From NCBI GenBank assembly GCA_945897655.1, contig CAMDHB010000005.1, forward strand, positions 1 to 26,448: DNA of 26,448 bases, written 5' to 3'. Made by a program: the position numbers and the translations under genes. Every line of letters begins with the position of its first letter. Within the stretch, counting starts at the first letter, position 1. A model generated the notes under the pieces. That model worked only from the letters and a program-made list of their open reading frames with translations, did no database searches and was not told where the DNA came from. Below are positions 1 to 7,999 of the stretch, in pieces. This DNA comes from Pseudorhodobacter antarcticus. Lineage in GTDB: Bacteria > Pseudomonadota > Alphaproteobacteria > Rhodobacterales > Rhodobacteraceae.

Positions 1-2
1 CC

Positions 3-672
3 ACCGGGCGCGGGGGCCGTCATGCCGAACGGATATTGCAGCGCGACGGGAGGCATCCTGCAGGTCGACGGCTATATCGGATACAACCGACTGATCGCGC
101 CTGAGCGGACTGGCGCCTTGATTCAGCTTGCCCACTCTTGGGCGCATGCCCGCCGCAAGCTGATAAAGATCACCCGCTCTGGCCCCACGCCGATTGCCGA
201 GGAAGGTGTGACCCTCATCCGAGAGCTTTGCGCCATAAACGCCGACATTCGAGGCGGCGATGCCGCGCGTCAAGACCGCTCAGCCCCGATCCTTGCCCGA
301 AATGATGACTGACTTCGCCGCAACCGCGCCCGCGCTTCGGCCAAATCGCCCCTCGGTGAGGCACTCGCCTACATCGTCAAATACCATGATGGCCTTGGCC
401 GCTTCATGTCTGGCGGTCGCATCGAAATCGACAACAACACCGTCGAGCGCACCGTTCGTCCCATTGCCCTGAACCGAAGGAACGCCCTCTTTGCAGGCCA
501 CGATCGAGGCGCGGAATACTAGGCGACCATCGCCTCGGTGATCGAAACCTGCAAGATGAACGCCGTTGACCCTCATGTATGGCTCACAAACACGTTTGCC
601 GCCATCGTCAAAGGCCAGAAACATAGCCAGATCGACGGTCTGCTGCCGTGGAAATACGCCGCCAAGGTGTGA
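3..672 (+). pseudogene. IS66-family transposase remnant (TnpC), degenerate and cut by the window edge
   Basis: Seen: translation gives blocks typical of the IS66 TnpC transposase: ILQVDGYIGYNRL, a WAHARRKL block, the IEIDNNTVERTVRPIAL block and the C-terminal IDGLLPWKYAAKV. Reading starts in frame 3 (GRGGRHAERILQ) and must shift to frame 1 near base 45-57. Frame 1 is then broken by TGA at 310-312 and TAG at 520-522, where the family normally has a tryptophan. The segment before 310 also looks shortened. Reading ends at TGA 670-672. Known of the family: this DDE enzyme cuts and joins the IS66 ends and needs TnpB. Inference: the copy is dead, and the 5' part lies left of the window. No terminal inverted repeat could be identified after 672. 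Confidence 0.88.
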
Positions 673-1020
673 TCAGGACAGCCCTCACGATCAATCGAGG
701 ATAATGAACGCGGCCAGTCCGTGCTCTCCCCGGATCACCTAGATGACTTGATCGGTGAGGATATCAGGCCATCGTGGATGCCGATCGTAGTCTTGCGCAA
801 CGAAGGCCACATCCATGCGTGGAATGTCGGCCTAATCTTGGACTCAAGTGCAGCGCTTCCCGTGCAGCACTTCTTCTTGGCGTATCACCGCTTCAATAAG
901 TGTGCGGCGGAGTCCCGCCCTCCGCCTCTGTCGGTGCCCTAGGCGGGCTGCTTTCACTCTGGTCGGTAATGCGCCTCATTTTTGCACTAACGCAGTCGTC
1001 CAGCCGGCGCATGATCACCC
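673..1020. other. Unassigned sequence between two IS remnants
   Basis: About 350 bases between the IS66 and IS3 remnants. A short open frame begins with GTG near 721 and reads to about 942, but I recognise no family in it and see no ribosome binding site. It may be further decayed IS sequence. Nothing functional is supported here. Confidence 0.4.
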
Positions 1021-1317
1021 GCTCGGCCCACGACGCTGACCCTGGCGCGGTCTTCGCCGTGCAATTCGCGCTAACCCGACAGTTTGGACGCTACGGTTAT
1101 GGCATGATCACCGGCTTGCTGAACAACGCAGGCTGGCATGTAAGTCACGAGTGCGTGGAGAGGATCCGGCGGCAGGATGGAGGAGGATCAGGAAAGGCCC
1201 CAGTGTGGCGTCTTCCCAACTACACTCAAGGTTATACAGAAACAGGCTAAGAAAGGCCGGCTTTGGCTGAAGGATGGATCCTGCGTCCGACTGCTGCCAG
1301 AATCTCCCAACCATGTC
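1021..1317 (+). pseudogene. IS3-family transposase OrfB fragment, frameshifted
   Basis: Seen: frame 3 reads GRYGYGMITGLLNNAGWHV then HECVERI, the N-terminal HTH_21-type block of IS3-family OrfB. After about base 1190 the similarity moves to frame 1, reading KKGRLWLKDGSCVRLLPES then PNHV, which in intact copies follows directly on the ERIWRREGLK block. The two blocks are therefore separated by a small insertion plus frameshift. The catalytic DDE core that should begin after NHV is absent: from about 1318 the sequence becomes unrelated. Known: OrfB, fused to OrfA by programmed frameshifting, is the integrase of IS3 elements. Inference: an inactive fragment of roughly 95 codons. Confidence 0.8.
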
Positions 1318-1452
1318 TCGCCCGCATCACCGAACCCCACCTGCTCCGCGCGCACCGGCCCACCACCTGCCCACTTCGCCCGTTTCGCCTGCCACCCATG
1401 GTGTCGGGCGAATTCCTTCTCGCAACTGATGAAATCTGAAAGGGAGAACACG

Positions 1453-1620
1453 ACGCTGAAACCTACAATTCTTGTCCTCATCCGCCAAATCCTGACCGTG
1501 GAGGGCACCGCGAGGGTCGCGAAGGGGGCGGTCTAAGCCTCCGGTGTCGAACCTATCATCGGAGCATTGCTGATTATCGGGTCGGGGTTCTGGTCGGTGG
1601 CGGACAAGCGGGGGCGGTGA
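1453..1620 (+). pseudogene. Broken small holin-like phage gene
   Basis: Seen: frame 1 reads LKPTILVLIRQILTV, then TAA at 1534-1536, then EPIIGALLIIGSGFWSVADK to TGA 1618-1620. Both sides of the stop fit one 55-residue protein with two short hydrophobic segments and a basic tail (DKRGR). An AGGGAG ribosome binding site at 1441-1446 lies six bases before ACG CTG AAA, so the natural start was probably ATG at 1453, now ACG; an in-frame ATG also exists at 1429. From memory the pattern resembles the small Pam3-gp28-type putative holins of Rhodobacterales prophages, which would permeabilise the inner membrane for lysis. With a lost start and a nonsense codon it should be inactive. The family name is a recollection and only moderately certain. 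Confidence 0.5.
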
Positions 1621-1923
1621 CCAATTTGAGCGTGGGATGCAACTGGCCAAAAACGGCGCGGGGGACCTTCAACTGTTCCTCGCGCCCCAACACAAAGGGC
1701 CGGTAGCAGCCCGACGGCGGTGCGGCAGGGCAGGTACAGCATCAAGCCGAAGCGGCCATTCGTTCATCGCGAAGCAATTTCGGCACTGCACGGACCTAGA
1801 GGGCGGAAAGGCGACCGATGCTGGTACGGCAGGGCACCTGCGGCAAACTGCGTCATGCGGCCATTCTTTTGCTGACTTGCATCCCGCCAGGCGCTGCCAA
1901 ACTTGGCGTCAGGTGGTCATTTT
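1621..1923. other. Unassigned intergenic DNA downstream of potC
   Basis: About 300 bases between the holin-like remnant and the end of the pot/hyu operon. Short open frames on the plus strand have no recognisable similarity and no convincing ribosome binding site. I see no clear T-tract terminator for the operon that ends at 1924. This is probably the junction between operon and mobile debris. Confidence 0.4.
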
Positions 1924-2712
1924 TCACCGCAAACGGGCCTGTCGCGCGACGATCAAGCCAACGCACAGGATTGAGACCGCGAAAATTGCGCCCGACAGTG
2001 CATAGATCGTCGGGTTAGCGCCAGAGTTCATCTTGCCGAACATCTCGATCGGCAGGGTGTTCTGGCGGCCAACCAGATAGAACGCGCGCGCGAATTCATT
2101 AAGCGACAGCAGGAAGGCAAACAGCAGCGCACTGATCAGTCCCGGCAGGATCAGGGGCAGCGTCACATCAAAAAAGCGCCGCCCCCAGCCTGCACCAAGG
2201 TCGGCAGCGGCCAGTAGCCAAGACCTGCGCACGCCGCTCATGCTGGTCAGAATGACGATAAAGGCAAAGGGCATCGCCCATAACAGATGACCGGCCGTGA
2301 CGGTCAGAACCGATGGCTTGATCCCGATCCGGGTGAAGATCACTGACAGCGCCAGACCTTGGATCACGCCGGGCACGAACATCGGCAGGATCACGGTCAT
2401 GAACCACGCTGATCTGCCCTGCCGCAACTCCTGATGCCCCAGTGCCGCGAGCAGAGACAGTCCGGTTGCGATAAGAGCCGTCAGGGCCGCGACAAGGGCC
2501 GACTGCGTCAACGCCGCCAAAAGCCCGCGCTCGCTTGCCAGTTTGAAATACCATATCAGGCTCAGGTCCGACAATGAGGGCAAGCCCGGTTGCAGTGCCG
2601 GGTTCAGCGAAATCGCCACTAGATAGAAGGGCGGGGCATAGATGACGACCAGCCCGACGACGGCAATCGTCCAGATCAGGGCAAGGTTGGCACTGCCTTC
2701 AAAACGGGTCAC
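1924..2712 (-). CDS. potC: ABC transporter permease, PotC-type (spermidine/putrescine family)
   Basis: Inner-membrane subunit of a binding-protein-dependent importer, 262 aa, the usual PotC length. Seen: an N-terminal membrane segment (IWTIAVVGLVVIYAPP) and several further hydrophobic segments. The cytoplasmic EAA-type loop AAADLGAGWGRRFFDVTLPL, which docks on the ATPase, lies in the second half. The start is GTG at 2712, which overlaps the potB stop as GTGA (4 bases), so translation is coupled to potB. It is the last gene of the hyuB-hyuA-potA-potD-potB-potC run. Known: PotB and PotC form the channel heterodimer in polyamine-type importers. The substrate cannot be read from the permease; the hydantoinase neighbours argue for a cyclic amide or related amino compound rather than polyamine. 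Confidence 0.92.
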   Translation of the reverse strand: MTRFEGSANLALIWTIAVVGLVVIYAPPFYLVAISLNPALQPGLPSLSDLSLIWYFKLASERGLLAALTQSALVAALTALIATGLSLLAALGHQELRQGRSAWFMTVILPMFVPGVIQGLALSVIFTRIGIKPSVLTVTAGHLLWAMPFAFIVILTSMSGVRRSWLLAAADLGAGWGRRFFDVTLPLILPGLISALLFAFLLSLNEFARAFYLVGRQNTLPIEMFGKMNSGANPTIYALSGAIFAVSILCVGLIVARQARLR

Positions 2713-3566
2713 GATGCGGCATCCTCGAACAAACGTGATAGGCGAAATGCCCAGTTGCCCAACAGGACCAAGGAGAACAGGACCACCAGAACCACGGTCG
2801 AAATGGCAAAGGCGAGCGGGAAATTCGCGACTCGCATGACATCATTGACCATCACCGAAACGATCGAGGCCCCCGCACCACCCAGCATCTGCACCTCGGT
2901 CGAAGACCCGACCACCATCACGAAGACGAACAGAAACCCGGCGAACAGGCCAGATCGCGTCAGAGGCACAAGGATCGTCCTGACGATGTGCCAGAACCCC
3001 GCCCCGAGATCCTGTGCGGCGGCCAGAAAGCTTGGCTCGACCCTCCGCATCGCGAGTAGCAGCGGAAAGGCGGCAAAGGGCATATAAGACGCGACCAGCC
3101 CGACCATGACCGCGAAATCAGAGAATAAAAGCCAGTCCAGTGGTTCCGCTACAAGGTCACTGTCCACCAGCAGCGTGTTGACTGGCCCGGTGCGCCCCAA
3201 CACCAGCCGCCACGAAAAGGCCCGAATCAGATAGGAAGTGAAGAACGGGATGGTGATGGCCGCCATCAGCAGCAGCTTCATCCGGCGTCCGGCCAGAAAA
3301 TGAATCGCATAGGCTAGCGGATAGGCCGCAACAAGGCACAAGACAGCGGCCAGCATGGCCTTGTGCAAGGTGCTCAGCAGCACCGTCCAGCGGCCCGCCG
3401 CAAGTATCGCCGTATAGCCGGCAAGACTGGGGTCAGGCTTGATCCAGTAGGTGTCGGGGTCCCATGTCCAAAAGCTCCACGCAAGGATCGTCACAAGCGG
3501 GACCAGACCAATCGACAGGATGGCCAATAGCGGCAGAGTGACAAGAAACGAGGCACGCGACATCAT
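2709..3566 (-). CDS. potB: ABC transporter permease, PotB-type
   Basis: First channel subunit of the polyamine-type importer, 285 aa. The open frame extends further upstream across potD in another frame, but ATG at 3566 (followed by a second ATG) has GGAGG five bases before it and starts the expected hydrophobic N-terminus MMSRASFLVTLPLLAILSIG, so I place the start there. About six membrane segments are visible, with the EAA-type loop AAAQDLGAGFWHIVRTILVP near the C-terminal third. A periplasmic loop containing WDPDTYWIKPDPSLAGY follows the first segment, as usual in PotB. The stop overlaps the GTG of potC. Between potD and this gene lies a 12-bp hairpin that may lower permease expression relative to the binding protein. 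Confidence 0.92.
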   Translation of the reverse strand: MMSRASFLVTLPLLAILSIGLVPLVTILAWSFWTWDPDTYWIKPDPSLAGYTAILAAGRWTVLLSTLHKAMLAAVLCLVAAYPLAYAIHFLAGRRMKLLLMAAITIPFFTSYLIRAFSWRLVLGRTGPVNTLLVDSDLVAEPLDWLLFSDFAVMVGLVASYMPFAAFPLLLAMRRVEPSFLAAAQDLGAGFWHIVRTILVPLTRSGLFAGFLFVFVMVVGSSTEVQMLGGAGASIVSVMVNDVMRVANFPLAFAISTVVLVVLFSLVLLGNWAFRLSRLFEDAAS

Positions 3567-3596
3567 TGGAACCTCCGGCAGGCGGCAGTTTGGTCG

Positions 3597-3623
3597 GGGG
3601 CAGCGGAGTCCCTCCGCTGCCCC
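3597..3623 (-). promoter_or_regulatory. Strong intergenic hairpin between potD and potB
   Basis: Seen: a perfect 12-bp inverted repeat (GGGGCAGCGGAG / CTCCGCTGCCCC) with a 3-base loop, seven bases after the potD stop and 30 bases before the potB start. It has no T-tract after it on the minus strand, so it is not a classical terminator. Inference: an mRNA-protecting structure that raises binding-protein over permease expression, like REP hairpins between malE and malF. Confidence 0.75.
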
Positions 3624-3630
3624 TCGTGCA

Positions 3631-4812
3631 TCAGGCATTGCGCAGCTTCTGCCACCATTCCTCGTAAAGCTGGAAATTGTCGGGTCGGACGTTCTGCCAA
3701 TAGACCTTGCCTGCGAACTTCGAAGCAACGTGGTCGGCCTTGGCGGAAATGTCGGCCGGATCGAACTCTGCCGGATTGGCAGTGGCATAGCCTGCGGTCG
3801 TCTCGGATGGCACAATATAGCCACGCGACGTGGCCAGCGCGCAGCCGTAGAAACCATCCAGCATCCAGTTGACAAGGGCATGGGCAGCGTCGGCCAGCCC
3901 CCGCTCGCTGGCACCGCGCAGCATAACTGTGTTGTTGCCCCAGCCTTCATAACCTTCGACCGGGGCGGCATAGGCCACATCCAGACCGCGCTTTTGGCCT
4001 TCATAGACGATGGGCTCCCAGCCGGTCATGGCATCGACTTCTTCATCCGCAACCAGTTGCACGCCCTGTTCCCAGCCGTTCCAGAAAGTGCGGAACTGGC
4101 CATCGGTCTTGTGCTTGATCAAGAATTCCATGACGAGGCCCAACTCGTCCACGCTGAGGTTGCCCGGGTCCTTAATCGGCTGGTTTTCCGACTCTTTCAG
4201 GTACATGGCGGCAAAAACAGCCGTATTGATCCAGGCATCCTCCATAGAGACGCGGCCTTTCAGCTTGGGGTCGAAGATCACGCCATAGCTGTCGACTACA
4301 CCCAGCTTGTCCTTGCGGTAGATGATGCTGTCCGCATTTACTACGGACGGAATGCCCAACTGGGCCCCGTCGTCTGCTTTCAGATGCGCCATGTCCTTGG
4401 CCCAGGGCCAAAGCTTGGCAAAGTTGGGGATCTTGGCCAGATCCCAAGGCACGATCTGGCCCTGCCGGAAAAGTTCGCGCTCGGCGCCGCCCTGAAATCC
4501 CCCCACATCGAACAGATCATTGGCATTCCCTGCTGCCAGACGGGCCACCACCGGGCCCATATCATTGCCGTTGTCGGTAAAGGTGGGGGTGATGCCGGTT
4601 GCTTCGGTCAGGCGCGACCACCCGTCACCGATATCCAGCGTGGCCGAGGCCCAAAAGGCGATGGCCGCCTCTTGCGCAGTGGCGCGACCGGCAAAAGGCA
4701 ACCCGCCCATCAGCCCCAGTCCGCCCGCACCCATCAACTGCAACAGTCTACGGCGCTGAAGGTTGCTGGCCTGCGCGCCGCCTCTGTCTTGGGTCGTGTA
4801 CTCTCTTTTCAT
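3631..4812 (-). CDS. potD: Periplasmic substrate-binding protein of polyamine-type ABC importer, Tat-exported
   Basis: Solute receptor of the importer, 393 aa. ATG at 4812 is chosen because GAGGG lies seven bases before it and the protein then begins with an export signal. The signal is twin-arginine-like: NLQRRRLLQLMGAGGLG, a hydrophobic stretch, then a probable cut after AGRATA (residues about 25-45). The mature part shows the extracellular solute-binding family 1/8 pattern, including LAAGNANDLFDVGGF, a YRKDKLG block and a C-terminal YEEWWQKLRNA. Export through Tat rather than Sec would mean the receptor folds before export; this is inference from the RR motif. The gene stands apart from its neighbours, with 77 bases upstream and 64 downstream, each carrying a hairpin. 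The ligand is unknown; operon context suggests a hydantoin-like or pyrrolidone-like compound. Confidence 0.9.
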   Translation of the reverse strand: MKREYTTQDRGGAQASNLQRRRLLQLMGAGGLGLMGGLPFAGRATAQEAAIAFWASATLDIGDGWSRLTEATGITPTFTDNGNDMGPVVARLAAGNANDLFDVGGFQGGAERELFRQGQIVPWDLAKIPNFAKLWPWAKDMAHLKADDGAQLGIPSVVNADSIIYRKDKLGVVDSYGVIFDPKLKGRVSMEDAWINTAVFAAMYLKESENQPIKDPGNLSVDELGLVMEFLIKHKTDGQFRTFWNGWEQGVQLVADEEVDAMTGWEPIVYEGQKRGLDVAYAAPVEGYEGWGNNTVMLRGASERGLADAAHALVNWMLDGFYGCALATSRGYIVPSETTAGYATANPAEFDPADISAKADHVASKFAGKVYWQNVRPDNFQLYEEWWQKLRNA

Positions 4813-4854
4813 GATTGAACCCTCATCTGTTGTTGCGTTCTGTTTCTTGATTGA

Positions 4855-4874
4855 CCCGCCAGTTGCCTGGCGGG
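4855..4874 (-). promoter_or_regulatory. Hairpin between potA and potD
   Basis: Seen: a perfect 8-bp stem CCCGCCAG / CTGGCGGG with loop TTGC in the 77-base gap upstream of potD. No T-tract follows on the minus strand. It could be an mRNA processing or stabilising element at the 5' side of the potD message; a protein-binding site is an alternative. Confidence 0.6.
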
Positions 4875-4889
4875 GACTTGGCCGGTTAC

Positions 4890-5954
4890 TTAAGGGACCG
4901 GAATGGTATGCGGCGCGACCAGAATCGCACCCTTTTGGCCCAGCCAAAGATGCAGCGGATCGCCTGGGGCAAGGCTGGCGGCCATATCGACCGGGGCTGG
5001 CACGATCACCTCTTGCCCGTCAGCAAAGCGAGCGTGAATATCGCTGTGGAGACCGCGGAACTTGATCTCGGCAATGGTCAGCGTCACCGGCGTGTCCCCC
5101 TCGGCCATATGGGTCAGCGATAGGCGGTCGGGGCGGATCGCAACCAGAGCGCCCGGTATCGCGGGGCCTGTGACCGGCAGGCGCTGCCCGGCAATGACCA
5201 CATGCCCACCCGGATCGACAGAGTTCGGGGTCAACAGCGCCTCGATCCCAACAAAGCGGGCGACAAAGGCGTTTGCGGGCGCGTCGAAAAACTGGCGCGG
5301 TGTGCCGACCTGTTCGATCCGGCCTTGATGCATCACCGCCATTCGGCCCGACAGGGTCAACGCCTCGTCATGATTGTGGGTGACCAGAACGAACGTGGCC
5401 CCGGTGCGTCGGTGCAGACGGCCAAACTCATCGCGCATCTGTTCGCGCAAGCGCTCATCCAGACCGGTCAGCGGCTCATCCAGCAGCAAGACCCCCGGTT
5501 CCATGATCAGTGCACGGGCCAGCGCCACACGCTGCCGCTGCCCGCCCGACAACAAATTGACATCCCGCTCACCAAAGCCCGCCAGATCGACTAGGGCCAG
5601 CGCTTCGGCCACGCGCCGCTCCAGCGCGGCTTTGCCCACGCGCTGCACCCGCAGGCCATAGCCCACATTCTGCGCCACGCTCATATGCGGAAACAGCGCC
5701 AGATCCTGAAATACGGTGTTCACCGGGCGACGATTGGCGGGATGGTCCGTCACATCTACACCGTTGAACAGGATACGCCCGCTATCGGGCCGATCAAATC
5801 CGCCGATGGATTTCAAAAGCGTGCTTTTCCCCGAGCCCGATGACCCTAGCAGGGTAAAAAACTCACCCGCCTCGATGTCGAGGCTGACACGGTCCAGCGC
5901 CAGCACATCACCGAACCGGCGCGAGACGGTTTCGATGTGGATTGCAATCGCCAT
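4890..5954 (-). CDS. potA: ABC transporter ATPase, PotA-type
   Basis: Energy subunit of the importer, 354 aa, cytoplasmic side of the inner membrane. Seen: Walker A GSSGSGKST (37-45), Q-loop FQD (82-84), signature LSGGQ (135-139), Walker B VLLLDEP (155-161) and the switch histidine in VTHNHDEAL (H193). The C-terminal about 120 residues form a TOBE-like extension (AIRPDRLSLT), as in PotA/MalK ATPases. The start ATG at 5954 shares its A with the hyuA stop (TGATG), so the ATPase is translationally coupled to the hydantoinase genes. This makes a shared role of enzyme and importer very likely. All catalytic motifs are intact. The polyamine name reflects family only. Confidence 0.94.
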   Translation of the reverse strand: MAIAIHIETVSRRFGDVLALDRVSLDIEAGEFFTLLGSSGSGKSTLLKSIGGFDRPDSGRILFNGVDVTDHPANRRPVNTVFQDLALFPHMSVAQNVGYGLRVQRVGKAALERRVAEALALVDLAGFGERDVNLLSGGQRQRVALARALIMEPGVLLLDEPLTGLDERLREQMRDEFGRLHRRTGATFVLVTHNHDEALTLSGRMAVMHQGRIEQVGTPRQFFDAPANAFVARFVGIEALLTPNSVDPGGHVVIAGQRLPVTGPAIPGALVAIRPDRLSLTHMAEGDTPVTLTIAEIKFRGLHSDIHARFADGQEVIVPAPVDMAASLAPGDPLHLWLGQKGAILVAPHTIPVP

Positions 5955-7999
5955 CAGTCGGCCTCGCGGATCAACAGGATACCGGTTTCCGTCATGGTCA
6001 GAACCTGTCGGGGGAGCACCAGTGTGGTGGCCGTCGGCTCTTCGATCAGCAGCGGACCGGGCATCGGCTCTGCCACGGGCAGCAGGGCGCGTTCATGCAC
6101 CACACATGTCGTCCAGCCTTGGTCGCGCAACCACACTGCACGCTTGCCCTTGCGCGATGCAGCCAAACCGCGCCCGGCAGGATCGACACGACCAAGGCTG
6201 ATCGTTTCGGTTGCCAGCGTCGCTTCCAGATGCAGGCCGGTGATCTCGATCGGCGCGCCATCCAGACGGAAAGTATAGGCTTGGATGTGCACGCCGTGAA
6301 ACCGTTCGGCAAAGCTGCCCACCGCGTCATCGGGCCGAACCTCGCACAGCACACCATGTTCCTGCCCGCGATAGCGCGCATCAACCGACAGATCAAAACT
6401 GATCGCCGCGCGGTCACCCCGGCCAAAATGGGCGACAGCTTCGGCCCTCAGGACATCGAACTGCGCCATTGCCTCCGCGAGGGCACTGTCATCAAGAGGT
6501 GCAAACCATGTTGTTCGGAAATCGGCCCTCGGGCGCGCGGCAAGCATGCCCCAGGCGGAAAAGATGCCAGGATGAGGCGGGATTACTGTGCAGCGTGCCT
6601 GCATCTCACGCCCCAGACGTGGGCCGAGCGCGGGGCCCATGCCCCCGCTGACCACAAAGGCCGCATCGCGCGGATCATGGCCGCGCTGCACGGTGACCAG
6701 CTTAAGCGCGTTGATCATATTGGCGACCGCCACGTCTAACACGGCAAGGGCCGCTGCCTCGGGCGTCAATCCCAAGGGCCCTGCCACCCGCGTGATGGCC
6801 TGCCGCGCCAACCCAGTATCCAAAGGCACCGTGCCTCCCGAAAAGGCCGCAGGGTCATACACACCAATGGTCAGCAGGGCATCCGTCACCGTTGGATCCA
6901 TGCCGCCGCGCCCGTAACAGGCCGGACCGGGTTGCGATCCTGCACTCTGTGGGCCGACCCGCAAGGCGCCGCGCGCGTCGATGGTCGCGATTGACCCACC
7001 GCCAGCACCGATCTCGACGATATCCACCACGGGCACCTGTACCGGATAGCCGGGGGCTATGCGCGAGTGCTCCATCTTGTAGGCGGTGTCCAGCCTCGGC
7101 CGCCCGTTACGGATAAGCGAGCACTTGGCCGTCGTCCCACCGACATCAAGATAGAGGACATCGGCCTGACCCAACTCAGACCCGATCCGTGCGGCCCCTG
7201 CCACCCCTCCCGCCGGGCCGGATTCGACCAGTGTCAGCGGCCGCTGGATGGCTTGGGCAAAAGTCGCGATGCCGCCGTTCGATTGCATCGCGTAATAGGG
7301 ACAATCGACACCTTGCTCCGCCAAGGCCGCCTTGAGCCGAGAAAAATAGCGCCGGATGATCGGCTGCACATAGGCATTCATCGCGACGGTGTTCGACCGT
7401 TCATATTCGCGCCATTCCCGCGAAATTTCATGGCTCGCACAAACCGTCACACTGGGCAGCAGTACCGCCAGCGCCGCTGCCGCCGCCCGCTCATGCGCCG
7501 GATTGCAATAGCTGTGCAGAAACAGGATCCCCACCGCCTCGACCCCTTCACGGAGACAAGCGGCGGCGATGTCGGTCAGATCCTCCAGAACCAGCGGAGT
7601 GACCACCCCACCCTTTGCATCCAGCCTTTCGCGGACCTCAAAGCGCAGGTGCCGGGGTACAAAGGGTTCGGGGCTGCGAAAGCGCAGATTGTACAAATCG
7701 GGCCGGTTGCCGCGACCGATTTCCAAGATGTCACGAAAGCCAGCTGTGGTCACCAGCGCAGTCCTGACGCCCTTGCGTTCGGTGATCGCATTGATGACCG
7801 TCGTACCCCCATGAGCCAGAAATCCGATGCGCGCCGGGTCCAGCCCCAAGGCGCTGGCGGCGGCAATGGCGCCCAGAACTCCTTCGGACTGGTCGTGGGC
7901 CGTGGTCAACACCTTTGCTTGAAAAAGCTGCCCCGTCACCTCGTCATAGCCGATCAGATCGGTGAAGGTGCCACCCACATCGGTTGCAAGACGAATCAT
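5954..7999 (-). CDS. hyuA: Hydantoinase/oxoprolinase subunit A (HyuA family)
   Basis: ATP-dependent cyclic-amide hydrolase subunit, 681 aa, normal for the family. ATG at 7999 is chosen because it overlaps the hyuB stop as ATGA and opens directly into the nucleotide-binding motif DVGGTFTDLIGYD (residues 7-19). Further ASKHA-fold signatures are seen: LAHGGTTVINAITERKG, SNGGIATFAQA, ESGPAGGVAGAARIG, VDIVEIGAGGGSIA and VVSGGMGPALG. Known: HyuA/HyuB pairs include N-methylhydantoinase and 5-oxoprolinase, which use ATP to open a lactam or hydantoin ring; acetone and acetophenone carboxylase subunits belong to the same superfamily. The pairing with an importer favours a nutrient amide over a carboxylase, but the reaction cannot be fixed from sequence. 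Cytoplasmic, no signal peptide. Confidence 0.93.
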   Translation of the reverse strand: MIRLATDVGGTFTDLIGYDEVTGQLFQAKVLTTAHDQSEGVLGAIAAASALGLDPARIGFLAHGGTTVINAITERKGVRTALVTTAGFRDILEIGRGNRPDLYNLRFRSPEPFVPRHLRFEVRERLDAKGGVVTPLVLEDLTDIAAACLREGVEAVGILFLHSYCNPAHERAAAAALAVLLPSVTVCASHEISREWREYERSNTVAMNAYVQPIIRRYFSRLKAALAEQGVDCPYYAMQSNGGIATFAQAIQRPLTLVESGPAGGVAGAARIGSELGQADVLYLDVGGTTAKCSLIRNGRPRLDTAYKMEHSRIAPGYPVQVPVVDIVEIGAGGGSIATIDARGALRVGPQSAGSQPGPACYGRGGMDPTVTDALLTIGVYDPAAFSGGTVPLDTGLARQAITRVAGPLGLTPEAAALAVLDVAVANMINALKLVTVQRGHDPRDAAFVVSGGMGPALGPRLGREMQARCTVIPPHPGIFSAWGMLAARPRADFRTTWFAPLDDSALAEAMAQFDVLRAEAVAHFGRGDRAAISFDLSVDARYRGQEHGVLCEVRPDDAVGSFAERFHGVHIQAYTFRLDGAPIEITGLHLEATLATETISLGRVDPAGRGLAASRKGKRAVWLRDQGWTTCVVHERALLPVAEPMPGPLLIEEPTATTLVLPRQVLTMTETGILLIREAD

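Noticed and set aside
1637..2018. Small plus-strand genes between the holin relic and potC
   Set aside because: No similarity recognised, no convincing ribosome binding site, and the 3' ends run into potC on the opposite strand.
3597..3623. Operon terminator after potD
   Set aside because: The stem is strong but no T-tract follows on the minus strand, and potB/potC downstream belong to the same transporter.
3451..4818. Plus-strand open frame of about 455 codons
   Set aside because: Antisense to potD and part of potB; composition and lack of motifs indicate a shadow.
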